Part shown: one piece after another, positions 21,962-31,740 of the stretch
Layout of the letters: each line of letters starts with the position of its first letter
Position numbering within the stretch: the first letter of the stretch is position 1
NCBI GenBank assembly: GCA_003209895.1
Contig: QCOH01000002.1
Coordinates: forward strand, 51,972 to 115,971
Reading direction: 5' to 3'
Source of the DNA: Pelagibacteraceae bacterium AG-430-I06
Lineage (GTDB): Bacteria > Pseudomonadota > Alphaproteobacteria > Pelagibacterales > Pelagibacteraceae
Length of the DNA: 64,000 bases
Notes under the pieces: model-generated
The model's input: only the letters and a program-made list of their open reading frames with translations
Databases searched by the model: none
Told to the model about the DNA's origin: nothing
Program-made: the position numbers and the translations under genes

Positions 21962-22916
21962 ACTTAAAAAAATTACGAGCGATGCATCTTTTAGAGAGTT
22001 TTTTAGACTTTACAAAGGAAAAAAAACATCAATTATTGTGACTGCTAAAAAGGAAAAATTTAAGAATCTTATTGCTTATTCTGCAGTTAATAAGTTTTTG
22101 AAAAAAAATGGCATTCATGCACCTAAGTTGATAAGTCAACATTTCAAAGAAGGAATTATGGAAATCGAAGATTTTGGGGACAAAACTCTTTTATATAATT
22201 TTAAAAAATCCAAAAATAAACTCTCACTTTACAAGAAATGTGTAGACGTAATATTAAAAATCCAAAAAATAAAGCCAGTAAAAAAAATTAAATTTGGTTC
22301 AAATAAATTTTTAAATCTGAAAAGTTATAATAGGGCTAGTTTACATAGAGAATCTAATTTATTTTTAAATTGGTATCTCCCAGGCGTTATAGGTAAAAAA
22401 AAATCTATAAAGTATAAAAAAATAATTAAAGGTGAGTTAGATAAAATTTACAAAAAAATATTTTATAAAAATAAATTTTTGGTTCATAGAGATTTTCATG
22501 TATCGAATATAATACAAAATAAAAAAAAATTAGGCGTTATTGACACCCAAGATGTAATTTTAGGAAATCCTATGTATGACCTTGCATCTTTATTAGATGA
22601 TGTGAGAGTAAAAGTTCCTGCCAAAATAAAAAATAAAATATTCGAATATTATTTAAATAAAAGCTCCGTTAAAAAAAAACAAATATCTTTTTTAAAAAAT
22701 GATTTTCACATTCTTTCGATTCAAAGAAATTTAAAAATTTTAGGAATTTTTTATAGACTTTTTAAAAGAGATAATAAGTCACAATATTTAAAATATTTGC
22801 CTTATACTTGGTCTTTAATTGAGTTAAGAATGAAAAATAGAATTTTTGAAAATTTAGAAATATTTCTTAAAAAAGCTATAAATACTAAAACGAGAAAAAA
22901 AATAAGTTTTAAATGA
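21951..22916 (+). CDS. Aminoglycoside phosphotransferase-family sugar kinase (AmgK-like)
   Basis: ASFREFFRLY, LVHRDFHVSNII, GVIDTQDVILGNPMYDLASLLDD; between tsaE and a MurU-like gene. Confidence 0.8.
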   Translation: MQFKLKKITSDASFREFFRLYKGKKTSIIVTAKKEKFKNLIAYSAVNKFLKKNGIHAPKLISQHFKEGIMEIEDFGDKTLLYNFKKSKNKLSLYKKCVDVILKIQKIKPVKKIKFGSNKFLNLKSYNRASLHRESNLFLNWYLPGVIGKKKSIKYKKIIKGELDKIYKKIFYKNKFLVHRDFHVSNIIQNKKKLGVIDTQDVILGNPMYDLASLLDDVRVKVPAKIKNKIFEYYLNKSSVKKKQISFLKNDFHILSIQRNLKILGIFYRLFKRDNKSQYLKYLPYTWSLIELRMKNRIFENLEIFLKKAINTKTRKKISFK

Positions 22917-23611
22917 GAGTTAAAAAGGCAATAATTTTAGGAGCAGGTTTTGGAAAAAGAATGCGTCCAATTACAAAAAAAATACCAAAACCACTAGTTA
23001 AAATTAATGGAATAACTTTATTAGAAAATAGCATAAAATTTTTAAGTTCTTTAGGCATTAAAGATATTGTGATCAACGCACATCATCTTCATAAAGAAAT
23101 GACCAATTTTGTAAAAAGAAAAAAATTTTCCTCTAAAATAAGAGTAGTTGTGGAAAAAAGAAAAATACTAGACACAGGTGGAGGAATTTTAAATGCTTCT
23201 AGGAAATTTAAAAAACAAATATTTTTTGTTTTAAATCCGGATACTCTTTGGAGAAAAGGATATAAAAAAGAATTTAGGAAACTCGAGAAAGTTTATATAA
23301 AAAATAAAAAACCAACAATACTAATAGTTTCAAAAAATAAAAGCTTTGATCGTTCATTTAAAGGCGATTTTAATTTAAATTTTAAAAGCGAAGTTTTAAG
23401 ACAAAAAAATAATAAGTTCATTTATACTGGAGCCCAAATTATGAATAGATCAGTTTTCAAAAAAACAAAAATTAAACCTTTCTCAATAAATAAAGTTTGG
23501 GATGAGCTGATTAAAAATAAAGAACTTATGGGAGTTACAAGTAGACAAAAATTTTTTCATATCAACAGTTATAAAATTTATAAAAAACTAAATAAAAAAC
23601 TTATTGATTAG
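22913..23611 (+). CDS. Sugar-1-phosphate nucleotidyltransferase (MurU-like)
   Basis: AIILGAGFGKRMRPITKKIPKPLVKINGITLLE and GGGILNASRKF; overlaps the amgK-like ORF by 4 bp. Confidence 0.85.
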   Translation: MRVKKAIILGAGFGKRMRPITKKIPKPLVKINGITLLENSIKFLSSLGIKDIVINAHHLHKEMTNFVKRKKFSSKIRVVVEKRKILDTGGGILNASRKFKKQIFFVLNPDTLWRKGYKKEFRKLEKVYIKNKKPTILIVSKNKSFDRSFKGDFNLNFKSEVLRQKNNKFIYTGAQIMNRSVFKKTKIKPFSINKVWDELIKNKELMGVTSRQKFFHINSYKIYKKLNKKLID

Positions 23612-24314
23612 ATATTATTTCAGTCTTTCTAGTTTCATCTAAATATTTTGAGCTTAAAATTTTACCTGATTTATCAAAGTCAATTACCAAGGGATTTCCG
23701 GTGGGTATTTCTAGCAAATTAATACTTTCATTAGATATATTAAAAATTTTTTTACCCAAAGCCCTTATCGTATTTCCATGAGCTGAGAGTATAATGTTTT
23801 TATTTTCAATAAGATGTTTTTCTATATTTTTCTCAAAATAAGGAATTACACGATCATACGTATCCTTTAAAGACTCAGCATTAGGTATATTTTTTAGACT
23901 TTTGTACAAAGGGTCGTTGTGTGAACTGTATTCAGAATCTTTTTTTAAGTTTGGTGGTGGAATATTCCAGGACCTCCTGTATTTTCTAAATTGATCTTCA
24001 CCTAACTTTTTTTTTGTTTCAGCTTTATTTAAACCTGTTAAAGCCCCATAATGCCTCTCGTTAAGCTCCCAAGCTTTTGTATATTCCGGACTCTTTCCAA
24101 GAATTCCTAATATTATTTCCAGCGTATTTATTGCCCGTTTAAGATAAGAGGTAAAACAAATGTCAAAATCTATTTTTAAATCCTGTAACAATTTTCCAGA
24201 TTTTTTGGCTTCCAGTATACCTTTTTCTGATAGATCTACATCGACCCAACCAGTAAAACGGTTTTCAGCGTTCCAGGTGCTTTGTCCATGTCTGATTGCT
24301 ATGAGTTTACCCAT
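23601..24314 (-). CDS. gpmA: 2,3-bisphosphoglycerate-dependent phosphoglycerate mutase
   Basis: IAIRHGQSTWNAENRFTGWVDVDLSEKG, LNERHYGALTGLNKAET, LSAHGNTIRAL. Confidence 0.95.
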   Translation of the reverse strand: MGKLIAIRHGQSTWNAENRFTGWVDVDLSEKGILEAKKSGKLLQDLKIDFDICFTSYLKRAINTLEIILGILGKSPEYTKAWELNERHYGALTGLNKAETKKKLGEDQFRKYRRSWNIPPPNLKKDSEYSSHNDPLYKSLKNIPNAESLKDTYDRVIPYFEKNIEKHLIENKNIILSAHGNTIRALGKKIFNISNESINLLEIPTGNPLVIDFDKSGKILSSKYLDETRKTEIISNQ

Positions 24315-24349
24315 TGAATATAATATATTTAATATATTAAATTATTAGT

Positions 24350-24664
24350 ATGAAGGGTATAAAATTCTTTTACATTACTTGTTCAAAAAAAAGTGAAGCA
24401 TACAAAATAGCAACATTTCTAGTTAAAAATAAACTGGTTGCATGTGCAAATATTATTAACAATGTTGATTCCGTATTTACCTGGAAAGACAAAGTAAAAA
24501 AAACAAAAGAAATAATGATTGTAGGTAAGACAATGAACAAAAATGTTCAAAAAATTATAAAAAATGTAAAAAAATTACACAGCTATGAAATTCCTTGTGT
24601 TATTTTTTTTGATATAAAAAATGGAAATACAGATTTTTTAAAATGGATTATAAAATCCGTATAG
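24350..24664 (+). CDS. cutA: CutA1 divalent-cation tolerance family protein
   Basis: LVACANIINNVDSVFTWKDKV, LHSYEIPCVIFFDI; ~105 aa. Confidence 0.85.
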   Translation: MKGIKFFYITCSKKSEAYKIATFLVKNKLVACANIINNVDSVFTWKDKVKKTKEIMIVGKTMNKNVQKIIKNVKKLHSYEIPCVIFFDIKNGNTDFLKWIIKSV

Positions 24665-25041
24665 TCCGGTATTTATACTATTTCTCTCTTTTGGGTTTGT
24701 TGATCATGTACCTTTTTCCAGGGAGTCTGATTGGATATTTTTTTTACGGAGATTTCAAAAAAGAGCTTGATTTTATACCCAATCCATTGGGTACATCTAT
24801 AAATCATTCTTTTGCATTCTTCTATTTGACAATCTTAGGTTTGATGAGTTATTTGAATGATAAAATTTTTTCAAAAAACCTAATTTTTCTGATTACTTTA
24901 TCATTATTTTTAGAACTATCTCACTTGATAATCCCCAGCAGATCTTTCCAATATTTGGATCTTTTTGCAAATTTACTTGGAACATTAATGGCTATTGTTA
25001 TAATATTTTTATATAAAAAATTAAAATATGGAAAAATTTGA
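24643..25041 (+). CDS. VanZ-like small integral membrane protein
   Basis: Four hydrophobic segments and LELSHLIIPSRSFQYLDLFANLLGTLM, resembling VanZ-family segments; overlaps cutA by 22 bp. Confidence 0.6.
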   Translation: MDYKIRIVRYLYYFSLLGLLIMYLFPGSLIGYFFYGDFKKELDFIPNPLGTSINHSFAFFYLTILGLMSYLNDKIFSKNLIFLITLSLFLELSHLIIPSRSFQYLDLFANLLGTLMAIVIIFLYKKLKYGKI

Positions 25042-25336
25042 CGAAAGAAAAAAATCCTTTGAAAAAAAATTTGCTCATGATGAGGAATTGAAATTTAAAG
25101 TTTCATCAAGAAGAAATAAATACCTAGGTCAATGGGTATCCCATAAACTTGGTTATGATGAATTGAAGGAAAAAGATTATATACAGTCAGTTATTAAAGC
25201 TGATTTTCAAGAAGCCGGTGATGAAGATGTTTTTAAAAAAATAAAAGAAGACTTAAAAAATCAAAATGTTTCAGATGAAGATATTAGAAATAAAATGAAA
25301 GAGTTTGATGAAAAAGCTAAGTCTGACTTTGTATAG
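25028..25336 (+). CDS. DUF1476 / F1-ATPase inhibitor zeta-subunit family protein
   Basis: FDERKKSFEKKFAHDEELKFKVSSRRNKYLGQWVSHKLG typical of the alphaproteobacterial DUF1476/zeta family. Confidence 0.9.
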   Translation: MEKFDERKKSFEKKFAHDEELKFKVSSRRNKYLGQWVSHKLGYDELKEKDYIQSVIKADFQEAGDEDVFKKIKEDLKNQNVSDEDIRNKMKEFDEKAKSDFV

Positions 25337-25820
25337 TATAATAATTATTTTTTTTTTAAATAATGATATTTTTGCAAAAGAAGAGCAAATATCCGGAAAA
25401 GCAAATATCATCGATGGAGATACAATTAGAATCAACTCGAAAAAAATAAGACTTTTTGGCATTGATGCACCTGAAAAAAAACAAACATGTAAAAAACCAT
25501 TTATTAATTTTAATTTTTTAAGTTTCCAAAAAAATTATAATTGTGGTCGCATTGCCTCATTATCTTTGAAAAAAAAAATTGGAAATATGCCCATTAAATG
25601 TATTTCAAAATCAAGAGACAGATACAAAAGATATTTGGGAGTATGTTTTTTAGATGATCTAGATTTAAATAAATGGATGGTTAAAAATGGTCATGCTATA
25701 GCTTACAAAAAATATTCAAGAAAATACGAATTACAAGAGCAATATGCCAAAGAAAATAAACTTGGTGTTTGGCAAGGGTCTTTTATAGAACCTAAAGAAT
25801 GGAGAAGAATTCAGAATTAA
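25305..25820 (+). CDS. Secreted thermonuclease/SNase-like nuclease
   Basis: Signal peptide, then IDGDTIRINSKKIRLFGIDAPEKKQTC and DRYKRYLGVCFLDDLDLNKWMVKNGHAIAY. Confidence 0.88.
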   Translation: MMKKLSLTLYSIIIIFFLNNDIFAKEEQISGKANIIDGDTIRINSKKIRLFGIDAPEKKQTCKKPFINFNFLSFQKNYNCGRIASLSLKKKIGNMPIKCISKSRDRYKRYLGVCFLDDLDLNKWMVKNGHAIAYKKYSRKYELQEQYAKENKLGVWQGSFIEPKEWRRIQN

Positions 25821-25840
25821 ATTCTTATATATAATACAAA

Positions 25841-26446
25841 GTGATTCATTTTAATAAAATAAGCAAGTATCTTTTTGTTCTTTTATTTTTTCTAATTTCA
25901 TGCTCATCTATTCCTAAAAATACGAAAAATAGTTGTGCAATTTTTGAAGAACGCTATTTATGGTACAAGCATACAAAAAATGTTCAAAAGAAATGGGGAG
26001 TTCCAGTTTATATTCAGTTAGCATTTGTAAAAAAAGAAAGTGATTTTAATTGGCTAGCAAAACCACCACGTCACAAACTTTTCAAGATTATTCCATATAA
26101 GCGTAAATCTAGTTCATTTGGATATTCCCAGGCTGTGAAAGGTACTTGGGAACAATATAAAAACGAAACAGGGAACAAATTAGCTACTAGAGCAAGATTT
26201 AAAGACTCTGTCGATTTTATTGGATGGTATGTAAATAAATCACACAAACTACTCAAGATACCTAAGAAAGATGTTTACCGACAATATTTGGCTTATTATA
26301 AAGGATGGGGAGACTATAAGAATTACTCTAAGGATAGAAAAGCAATTATATACGCTAGATCTACAAGAGATATAGCTAATAATTATAGAAAACAGCTCAC
26401 AAGATGTGAAAATAAACTTAATAAGAAAAAATATATTATTTATTAA
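25841..26446 (+). CDS. Lipoprotein with lysozyme-like (transglycosylase SLT-type) fold
   Basis: Lipobox-like FFLISCSS; VKKESDFNW catalytic Glu-like context; SSSFGYSQAVKGTWEQYKNETG. Confidence 0.72.
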   Translation: MIHFNKISKYLFVLLFFLISCSSIPKNTKNSCAIFEERYLWYKHTKNVQKKWGVPVYIQLAFVKKESDFNWLAKPPRHKLFKIIPYKRKSSSFGYSQAVKGTWEQYKNETGNKLATRARFKDSVDFIGWYVNKSHKLLKIPKKDVYRQYLAYYKGWGDYKNYSKDRKAIIYARSTRDIANNYRKQLTRCENKLNKKKYIIY

Positions 26447-29400
26447 ACTCTTTTTTTAATTGGATATCGACAGCATCAATTCTTTTTGAATTCTTACAAA
26501 GTAATAAATAAAACACTGGTGTTGTAAATAGAGTTAAAAACGTACTTATTAGCATTCCTCCAAAAATTGTGCATCCAACAGCTAATCTTATACCTTCCCC
26601 AGCTCCTGGACCTATATTCCCTATTATTAGTGGAACCATTGCAATAAGTGTCGATAAACTCGTCATCATTATAGGTCTAAATCTTCTAAGACATGATTCA
26701 ACTATAGCATCCTCTACATTCTTTCCAGCCACTCTTAGTTGATTTGCCCAGTCGACTATCAAAATACTATTTTTCGTTGCTATACCTATTAAAACTATTA
26801 ATGCTATTTGTGAAAAAATATTAATTGTACTATTAAATAAAAGGATAAAAATTAAACCACCTAAAGCTGCCAACGGGACCGTTAACATCACAACTAATGG
26901 CTGTCGCCAAGCATTAAAAGTGCCTGCCATAACTAAATAAGCACTAATTAGTGCTAAGGCAAAAATTATAACTAATTCACTGGAAGCTTCCTTGAGATCT
27001 AAAGATTTACCCTTATAATAAATACCTGCTTTTGGCGTTTCTTCATCAATTGTTTTTTCAATAAAATTTAAAGCTTCATTCAAAGTATAACCACCTACTA
27101 AACGCGCTGTTAATGTTACAGATTTAGATCTTTGGTAACGTGTCAATAATTTTGGAGAACCTCTCTCTTCAAAACTTACCACGTTAGCTAAAGAAATTAA
27201 TTTATTCGTAGTTTCCGATCTAACAAATATTTTGCTCAAACTCTCAGTTTTTCTTCTGTCTTTAAGATCTGCTTGCAAAATTATTGGATACTCTTTGCCA
27301 TTTTCATTCAAGGTTGTTACATTTTTACCAGAAAATAATGTTTCTATTGATTTGCCTATAGCTTGAATGGACAGACCTAAGTCCTTTGCTTTATTTTCGT
27401 CTATAATAAGTTGGACCTCTGGTTTGTTTTTTGTATAATCAGATGTAATATCTGCAAGTCCTTTATTTTTTCTAAGTTCTCTTACTATTGAATTTTGCCA
27501 TTTAAATAGATTTTCATAAGATGGCCCAGTTATGGTTACAACAACTGGCTTTTGATAATTACTTACTCGAACAGAATTTGGGGTAAGCGGAAAGGCCATA
27601 GTACCTGGTACAGTCACAATTTTTCCTATTGCTTTTCTAACAATTTTTTGTGCGCTATCTTTTCTATCTTTCCAATTATCAAGAAGAGCAATTATTATAA
27701 AGCTATTATAAGACTGAGAAGATCTTCCAAATCCAGGTACTCTCATAATTAATTTTTGATAAGACTCATTTTCATTTTGTAAAAGTGGTAAAAGTCTTTT
27801 TTCAACTTTTTCAGCTTTATCTACAGTATATTCAAAAGAGGATGACTCATCTGTTTTTCCAAAAACTAAGTAAACGCCTCTGTCTGGATTTCTTTCAAGC
27901 AATGTTTTCGGAGTAATTTTAAAAAGCAATGTAGCTAAGGCTACAACAAAAACCATAAACCAAATAATTGTTTTAGGTTTCTTGATCCAATAGTTTAAAG
28001 TTTCGTAATAAAATTGTCCAAAAGTATCAAACATTTTTTCAAACTTTAAAATTATTTTTTGTTTTGATTTTTTTTTGTTGAGAAATTTTGATGCTAACAT
28101 TGGCGCAATAGATAATGCAGTAAAAGTGCTTATCACAATTGTGATTGAAAGAGTTATTGCCATCTCACGAAATAGGGTTCCACTAATCCCACCAATAAAC
28201 AACAATGGAGCAAATGTTGCTAGCAAAATTATACTAGTCGATATAATTGCAAAAATAACATTTTTAGATCCAGTAACTGCTGCAGTTAGTGAGGCATCTC
28301 CTTTTTCTACTCTGTGGTAAATTGATTCCGTCATTACAACACTATCATCCGTCACTATTGCAACACTTAATATTATTGCAAGAAGAGTAAAAACATTAAT
28401 CGTTAAACCGAACAACCATAAACCAAGACACGCACCAATTAAACTTACAGGCAATGTTACAGCCGGAACAACGGTTGCTCTAATATTACCTAAAAACAAG
28501 TAAATGATTCCAACAACCAAAAGTAAAGCTAAAATTATTGACTGATAACACATTTGAATAGCTTCTTTTATATATGTAGCTCTATCAAAGCTTACTGATA
28601 ATTTTAGTCCATCTGGCAAAGTTTTTTTTACTTCTTTAATTTTTTCACGAATATTAGTCGATAGCGTAACTGTACTTTCATTAGTACGGGCATATATTCC
28701 AATACCGACAGTATTCTCATTTAATGCATCAGGGCTTTGACTTTTAAAAAGTGTTTTTTCTGAAACGGGTCCATATTCAATTTTACCTAAATCACCTAAT
28801 GTTATAGTTTTGCCTTTTATTTTTTTAATAGGTAATTTTTTAATTGAACTAATGTCAGTATAGGTTTTTCCAAGATCTAATGTTAAATCTACATTATTAG
28901 CTTCTATTGTGCCCGCAGGTACTGCAATATTATTTCTTCTTATAGCACTCTCAACTTCACTTATATCTAAGTCATTAGCACTCAGTTTTATAGGGTTTAA
29001 ATACGCTCTTACGGCTTTTTCATTTATTCCACCGACAATAACTCTTCCAGTTCCAGAAACAGAACTAAAGGCATCGATTAAATTTCTTTTTACATAATCT
29101 CCAATATCCAGTGAACTCCAAGACGTACTACTAACCGATAACCACATACTTGTAGAAAAACCTGCCGATGCTTTTCTAACTTCAGGTGCTTTGCTATCCT
29201 CAGGTAAATTATCTATAATCCTGGCAATTCGCTCACGTATATCGTTTGCGGCATCATCAATATCGATACTAGTAAAAAATTCAATTTTAATTGTACTTCT
29301 TCCAACCTCAGAAAGAGTATCAATAGATTTTATACCCTCTGCCCCACCAATTGCTAATTCGATTGGCTCAGATATTTCTGACGCAATTATAGATGGACTT

Positions 29401-29567
29401 GCACCAGTATAATTTGTTGATACAACAACTTCTGGAGGTTGAAGATCTTTAGGTAATTCTCTAGTGCTAAGTTCAAAAAAAGTGTAAAGACCAAAAACAA
29501 TTAGTAAAAGTGAAAAGACAGCACTTAGCACTGGTCTTTTAATATTCAGTAAACAAAAATTATGCAT
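26436..29567 (-). CDS. RND-family efflux transporter permease (AcrB/MexB-like)
   Basis: 1043 aa; SVAIVTDDSVVMTESIYHRVEKG, repeated TM blocks, MTSLSTLIAMVPLIIGNIGPGAGEGIR. Confidence 0.95.
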   Translation of the reverse strand: MHNFCLLNIKRPVLSAVFSLLLIVFGLYTFFELSTRELPKDLQPPEVVVSTNYTGASPSIIASEISEPIELAIGGAEGIKSIDTLSEVGRSTIKIEFFTSIDIDDAANDIRERIARIIDNLPEDSKAPEVRKASAGFSTSMWLSVSSTSWSSLDIGDYVKRNLIDAFSSVSGTGRVIVGGINEKAVRAYLNPIKLSANDLDISEVESAIRRNNIAVPAGTIEANNVDLTLDLGKTYTDISSIKKLPIKKIKGKTITLGDLGKIEYGPVSEKTLFKSQSPDALNENTVGIGIYARTNESTVTLSTNIREKIKEVKKTLPDGLKLSVSFDRATYIKEAIQMCYQSIILALLLVVGIIYLFLGNIRATVVPAVTLPVSLIGACLGLWLFGLTINVFTLLAIILSVAIVTDDSVVMTESIYHRVEKGDASLTAAVTGSKNVIFAIISTSIILLATFAPLLFIGGISGTLFREMAITLSITIVISTFTALSIAPMLASKFLNKKKSKQKIILKFEKMFDTFGQFYYETLNYWIKKPKTIIWFMVFVVALATLLFKITPKTLLERNPDRGVYLVFGKTDESSSFEYTVDKAEKVEKRLLPLLQNENESYQKLIMRVPGFGRSSQSYNSFIIIALLDNWKDRKDSAQKIVRKAIGKIVTVPGTMAFPLTPNSVRVSNYQKPVVVTITGPSYENLFKWQNSIVRELRKNKGLADITSDYTKNKPEVQLIIDENKAKDLGLSIQAIGKSIETLFSGKNVTTLNENGKEYPIILQADLKDRRKTESLSKIFVRSETTNKLISLANVVSFEERGSPKLLTRYQRSKSVTLTARLVGGYTLNEALNFIEKTIDEETPKAGIYYKGKSLDLKEASSELVIIFALALISAYLVMAGTFNAWRQPLVVMLTVPLAALGGLIFILLFNSTINIFSQIALIVLIGIATKNSILIVDWANQLRVAGKNVEDAIVESCLRRFRPIMMTSLSTLIAMVPLIIGNIGPGAGEGIRLAVGCTIFGGMLISTFLTLFTTPVFYLLLCKNSKRIDAVDIQLKKEFNK

Positions 29568-29568
29568 T

Positions 29569-30432
29569 TTATTGTTTCAAAGGCCTTACAACCATACCAT
29601 CTGCAAGTCTTGCTAAGCCTTCCTTAACAATCCTATCATTTACACTTAAACCATCTATAATTTCTAAGTTTCCAGCTTTTCTAATCCCCGTTTCAACTTC
29701 AGTTTTTTTAATTGTGTTATTATTTAATATTTTATAAACAAATTTTTTTTCATCTTCAAAAATAATACTTGTATCTGCTACCGACAATGCATCTTTTTCA
29801 TTATATAAAACCTCAATATCTAGTAATGAACCTGGTAAAATTTCAAGATCATCGTTGTTAATTTGGGCCCTTGCTAGAATACTTCTAGTTTGAGCATCTA
29901 CTCTTGAAGCATGAGAAATTACATTTCCAGAGTACAATTTATTTTTATATGCTAAAAATTTAGCTTTAACTTTCAAATCTTTCTTTAAAATTGATGCGAA
30001 AACCTCTGGAATTTGAAGATCACAAAGTACTTTTTTAGAATCATCAAGTGTCACAATAATCGAGTCTGTTCCCAAAATTGAGGAACTAATACCTCTTGTG
30101 CCAACAATACCTGAAAAAGGGGCAGTTATTGTTTTAGTAGGAAGTTTAGCAATAATTTCACCGGTTTTAACTGATTTAAACTTTATTGGTTCCAGTAATT
30201 CGCTTTTCTTTATTTTAAAAGATTTAGTTTTACTACTTAGTGCTGTGCAATAACTTTCAATAGTTTTATTAAATTTTTTTTGCGAAACTACTTCAACTAC
30301 TACACCTGGCGGCGGCCTCTTTCCAAATTTCTTTTTAAAATATACTCCCATCGCAGTTCTGCCGCCTATAACGGTTGCGATGATCACAAAAAATATAATT
30401 ATTCCAATTGTTACCTTTTTAGATCTTTTCAT
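29569..30432 (-). CDS. RND efflux periplasmic adaptor (membrane fusion protein), short form
   Basis: N-terminal TM anchor, ITAPFSGIVGTRGISSSILGTDSIIVTLDD half-lipoyl region, beta-barrel RSILARAQINN, upstream of and co-oriented with the RND permease. Confidence 0.85.
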   Translation of the reverse strand: MKRSKKVTIGIIIFFVIIATVIGGRTAMGVYFKKKFGKRPPPGVVVEVVSQKKFNKTIESYCTALSSKTKSFKIKKSELLEPIKFKSVKTGEIIAKLPTKTITAPFSGIVGTRGISSSILGTDSIIVTLDDSKKVLCDLQIPEVFASILKKDLKVKAKFLAYKNKLYSGNVISHASRVDAQTRSILARAQINNDDLEILPGSLLDIEVLYNEKDALSVADTSIIFEDEKKFVYKILNNNTIKKTEVETGIRKAGNLEIIDGLSVNDRIVKEGLARLADGMVVRPLKQ

Positions 30433-31244
30433 TTTTTTAAATACTCACAAGCAGAGCCATCATAAATCATTACACTTTTACCACTTATGATAGAATATGC
30501 CATACCTAAAACACAGGCAGTCATACCACTGCCGCATGTAAAAACTATGGGCTTAGACACATCAACCTTATTTTCATCAAAAATTTTGTTTAATTCATCC
30601 TTTTTTTTGAATGTGTTTGTTTCAGAGTCAATGCAATCTTTAAAAGGAATATTTTTGGACCCAGGTATACATCCTCTTTTTAATCCTGGACGAGGTTCAT
30701 CCACTTTGCCCTCAAACCTTTCACGATTTCTAGCATCGACCGTTTGAAAAGAAAATGTTTTTATATTTTCTTCAATTTCTTTTTTGTCTTTTATCCATTC
30801 TGTATTTTCATTAACAATATAACTACTTTTTAAATTTGATTTTATTTCATCCAATTCCTTAACTGTTGGTCTTTTCTCACTTAACCACTTTTTCATACCA
30901 CCATCTAAAACAGAAACTTTCATATGACCAAAATATTTTAATGCAAACCACAATCTACATGAGCTATATGTATCGCTAAAATCGTATACAACAATATGAT
31001 CATCATTTTCAATTCCAAAAGAACTGAGCATTTGTGTCCAATAATCTGAGTTGCTCATCATATGTGGAAAGGGTGAGTCTTTATCACTATGTTCATCTAC
31101 ATCCCAAAACATGGCCCCTTTAATATGTTTTTCATCATATTCTTTTTTTGAATTTCTATTTGAGGATGGCATGTGCCAACTAGCATCAAAAATTTTAACC
31201 TTATCTATATTTTTATTAAGCCAATCTGTTGTTACTAAGTTCAT
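30429..31244 (-). CDS. sseA: 3-mercaptopyruvate/thiosulfate sulfurtransferase (tandem rhodanese)
   Basis: FDASWHMPSSNRN, DARNRERFEG, VFTCGSGMTACVLG (CGSGxTA active site). Confidence 0.93.
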   Translation of the reverse strand: MNLVTTDWLNKNIDKVKIFDASWHMPSSNRNSKKEYDEKHIKGAMFWDVDEHSDKDSPFPHMMSNSDYWTQMLSSFGIENDDHIVVYDFSDTYSSCRLWFALKYFGHMKVSVLDGGMKKWLSEKRPTVKELDEIKSNLKSSYIVNENTEWIKDKKEIEENIKTFSFQTVDARNRERFEGKVDEPRPGLKRGCIPGSKNIPFKDCIDSETNTFKKKDELNKIFDENKVDVSKPIVFTCGSGMTACVLGMAYSIISGKSVMIYDGSACEYLKK

Positions 31245-31693
31245 ATTGTAAATTTTCTTTTAAGATAGTACTGATGGTATTCTTCTGCGGTTTGATAGAG
31301 TTTTTCTTCTGAAATATTAGTAACTATCTTTCCGTTTAACTTTTCATTGAATTCTCTTTTTATTTTTTCTGCAACTTCTTTTTGAAATTTATCTTTGTAA
31401 AAAATTTCTGATCTGTATTGTGTTCCAATATCTGGACCTTGCCTATTTAATTGTGTTGGATCGTGAATTTTAAAAAAAACTTTAACTAATTCCTCGTATG
31501 AAACTACATTTTCATCAAAATCTACTTTTACAGTTTCCGCATGATTTGTTGATCCAGAGCAAACTTTTTCATAGGTTGTATTCGGATCATTGCCACCACA
31601 ATATCCTACCTCGGCCTTAACGACCCCTTTAATTTTTTCAAATTCTAATTGGGGAGACCAAAAACATCCTAAACTGAAATAAGCAGTTTTCAT
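31241..31693 (-). CDS. msrA: Peptide methionine sulfoxide reductase MsrA
   Basis: FSLGCFWSPQLEF, VGYCGG, NHAETVKVDFD, DIGTQYRSEIF, AEEYHQYYL. Confidence 0.93.
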   Translation of the reverse strand: MKTAYFSLGCFWSPQLEFEKIKGVVKAEVGYCGGNDPNTTYEKVCSGSTNHAETVKVDFDENVVSYEELVKVFFKIHDPTQLNRQGPDIGTQYRSEIFYKDKFQKEVAEKIKREFNEKLNGKIVTNISEEKLYQTAEEYHQYYLKRKFTI

Positions 31694-31740
31694 TTTTTCA
31701 AAATTCTAATATGTTATTTCAATTAATAAAAGGTGGTAAA

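Noticed and set aside
31241-31693. MsrA inactive because of GCFWS in place of GCFWG/A
   Set aside because: Catalytic Cys and downstream motifs are intact; the next residue varies in the family.
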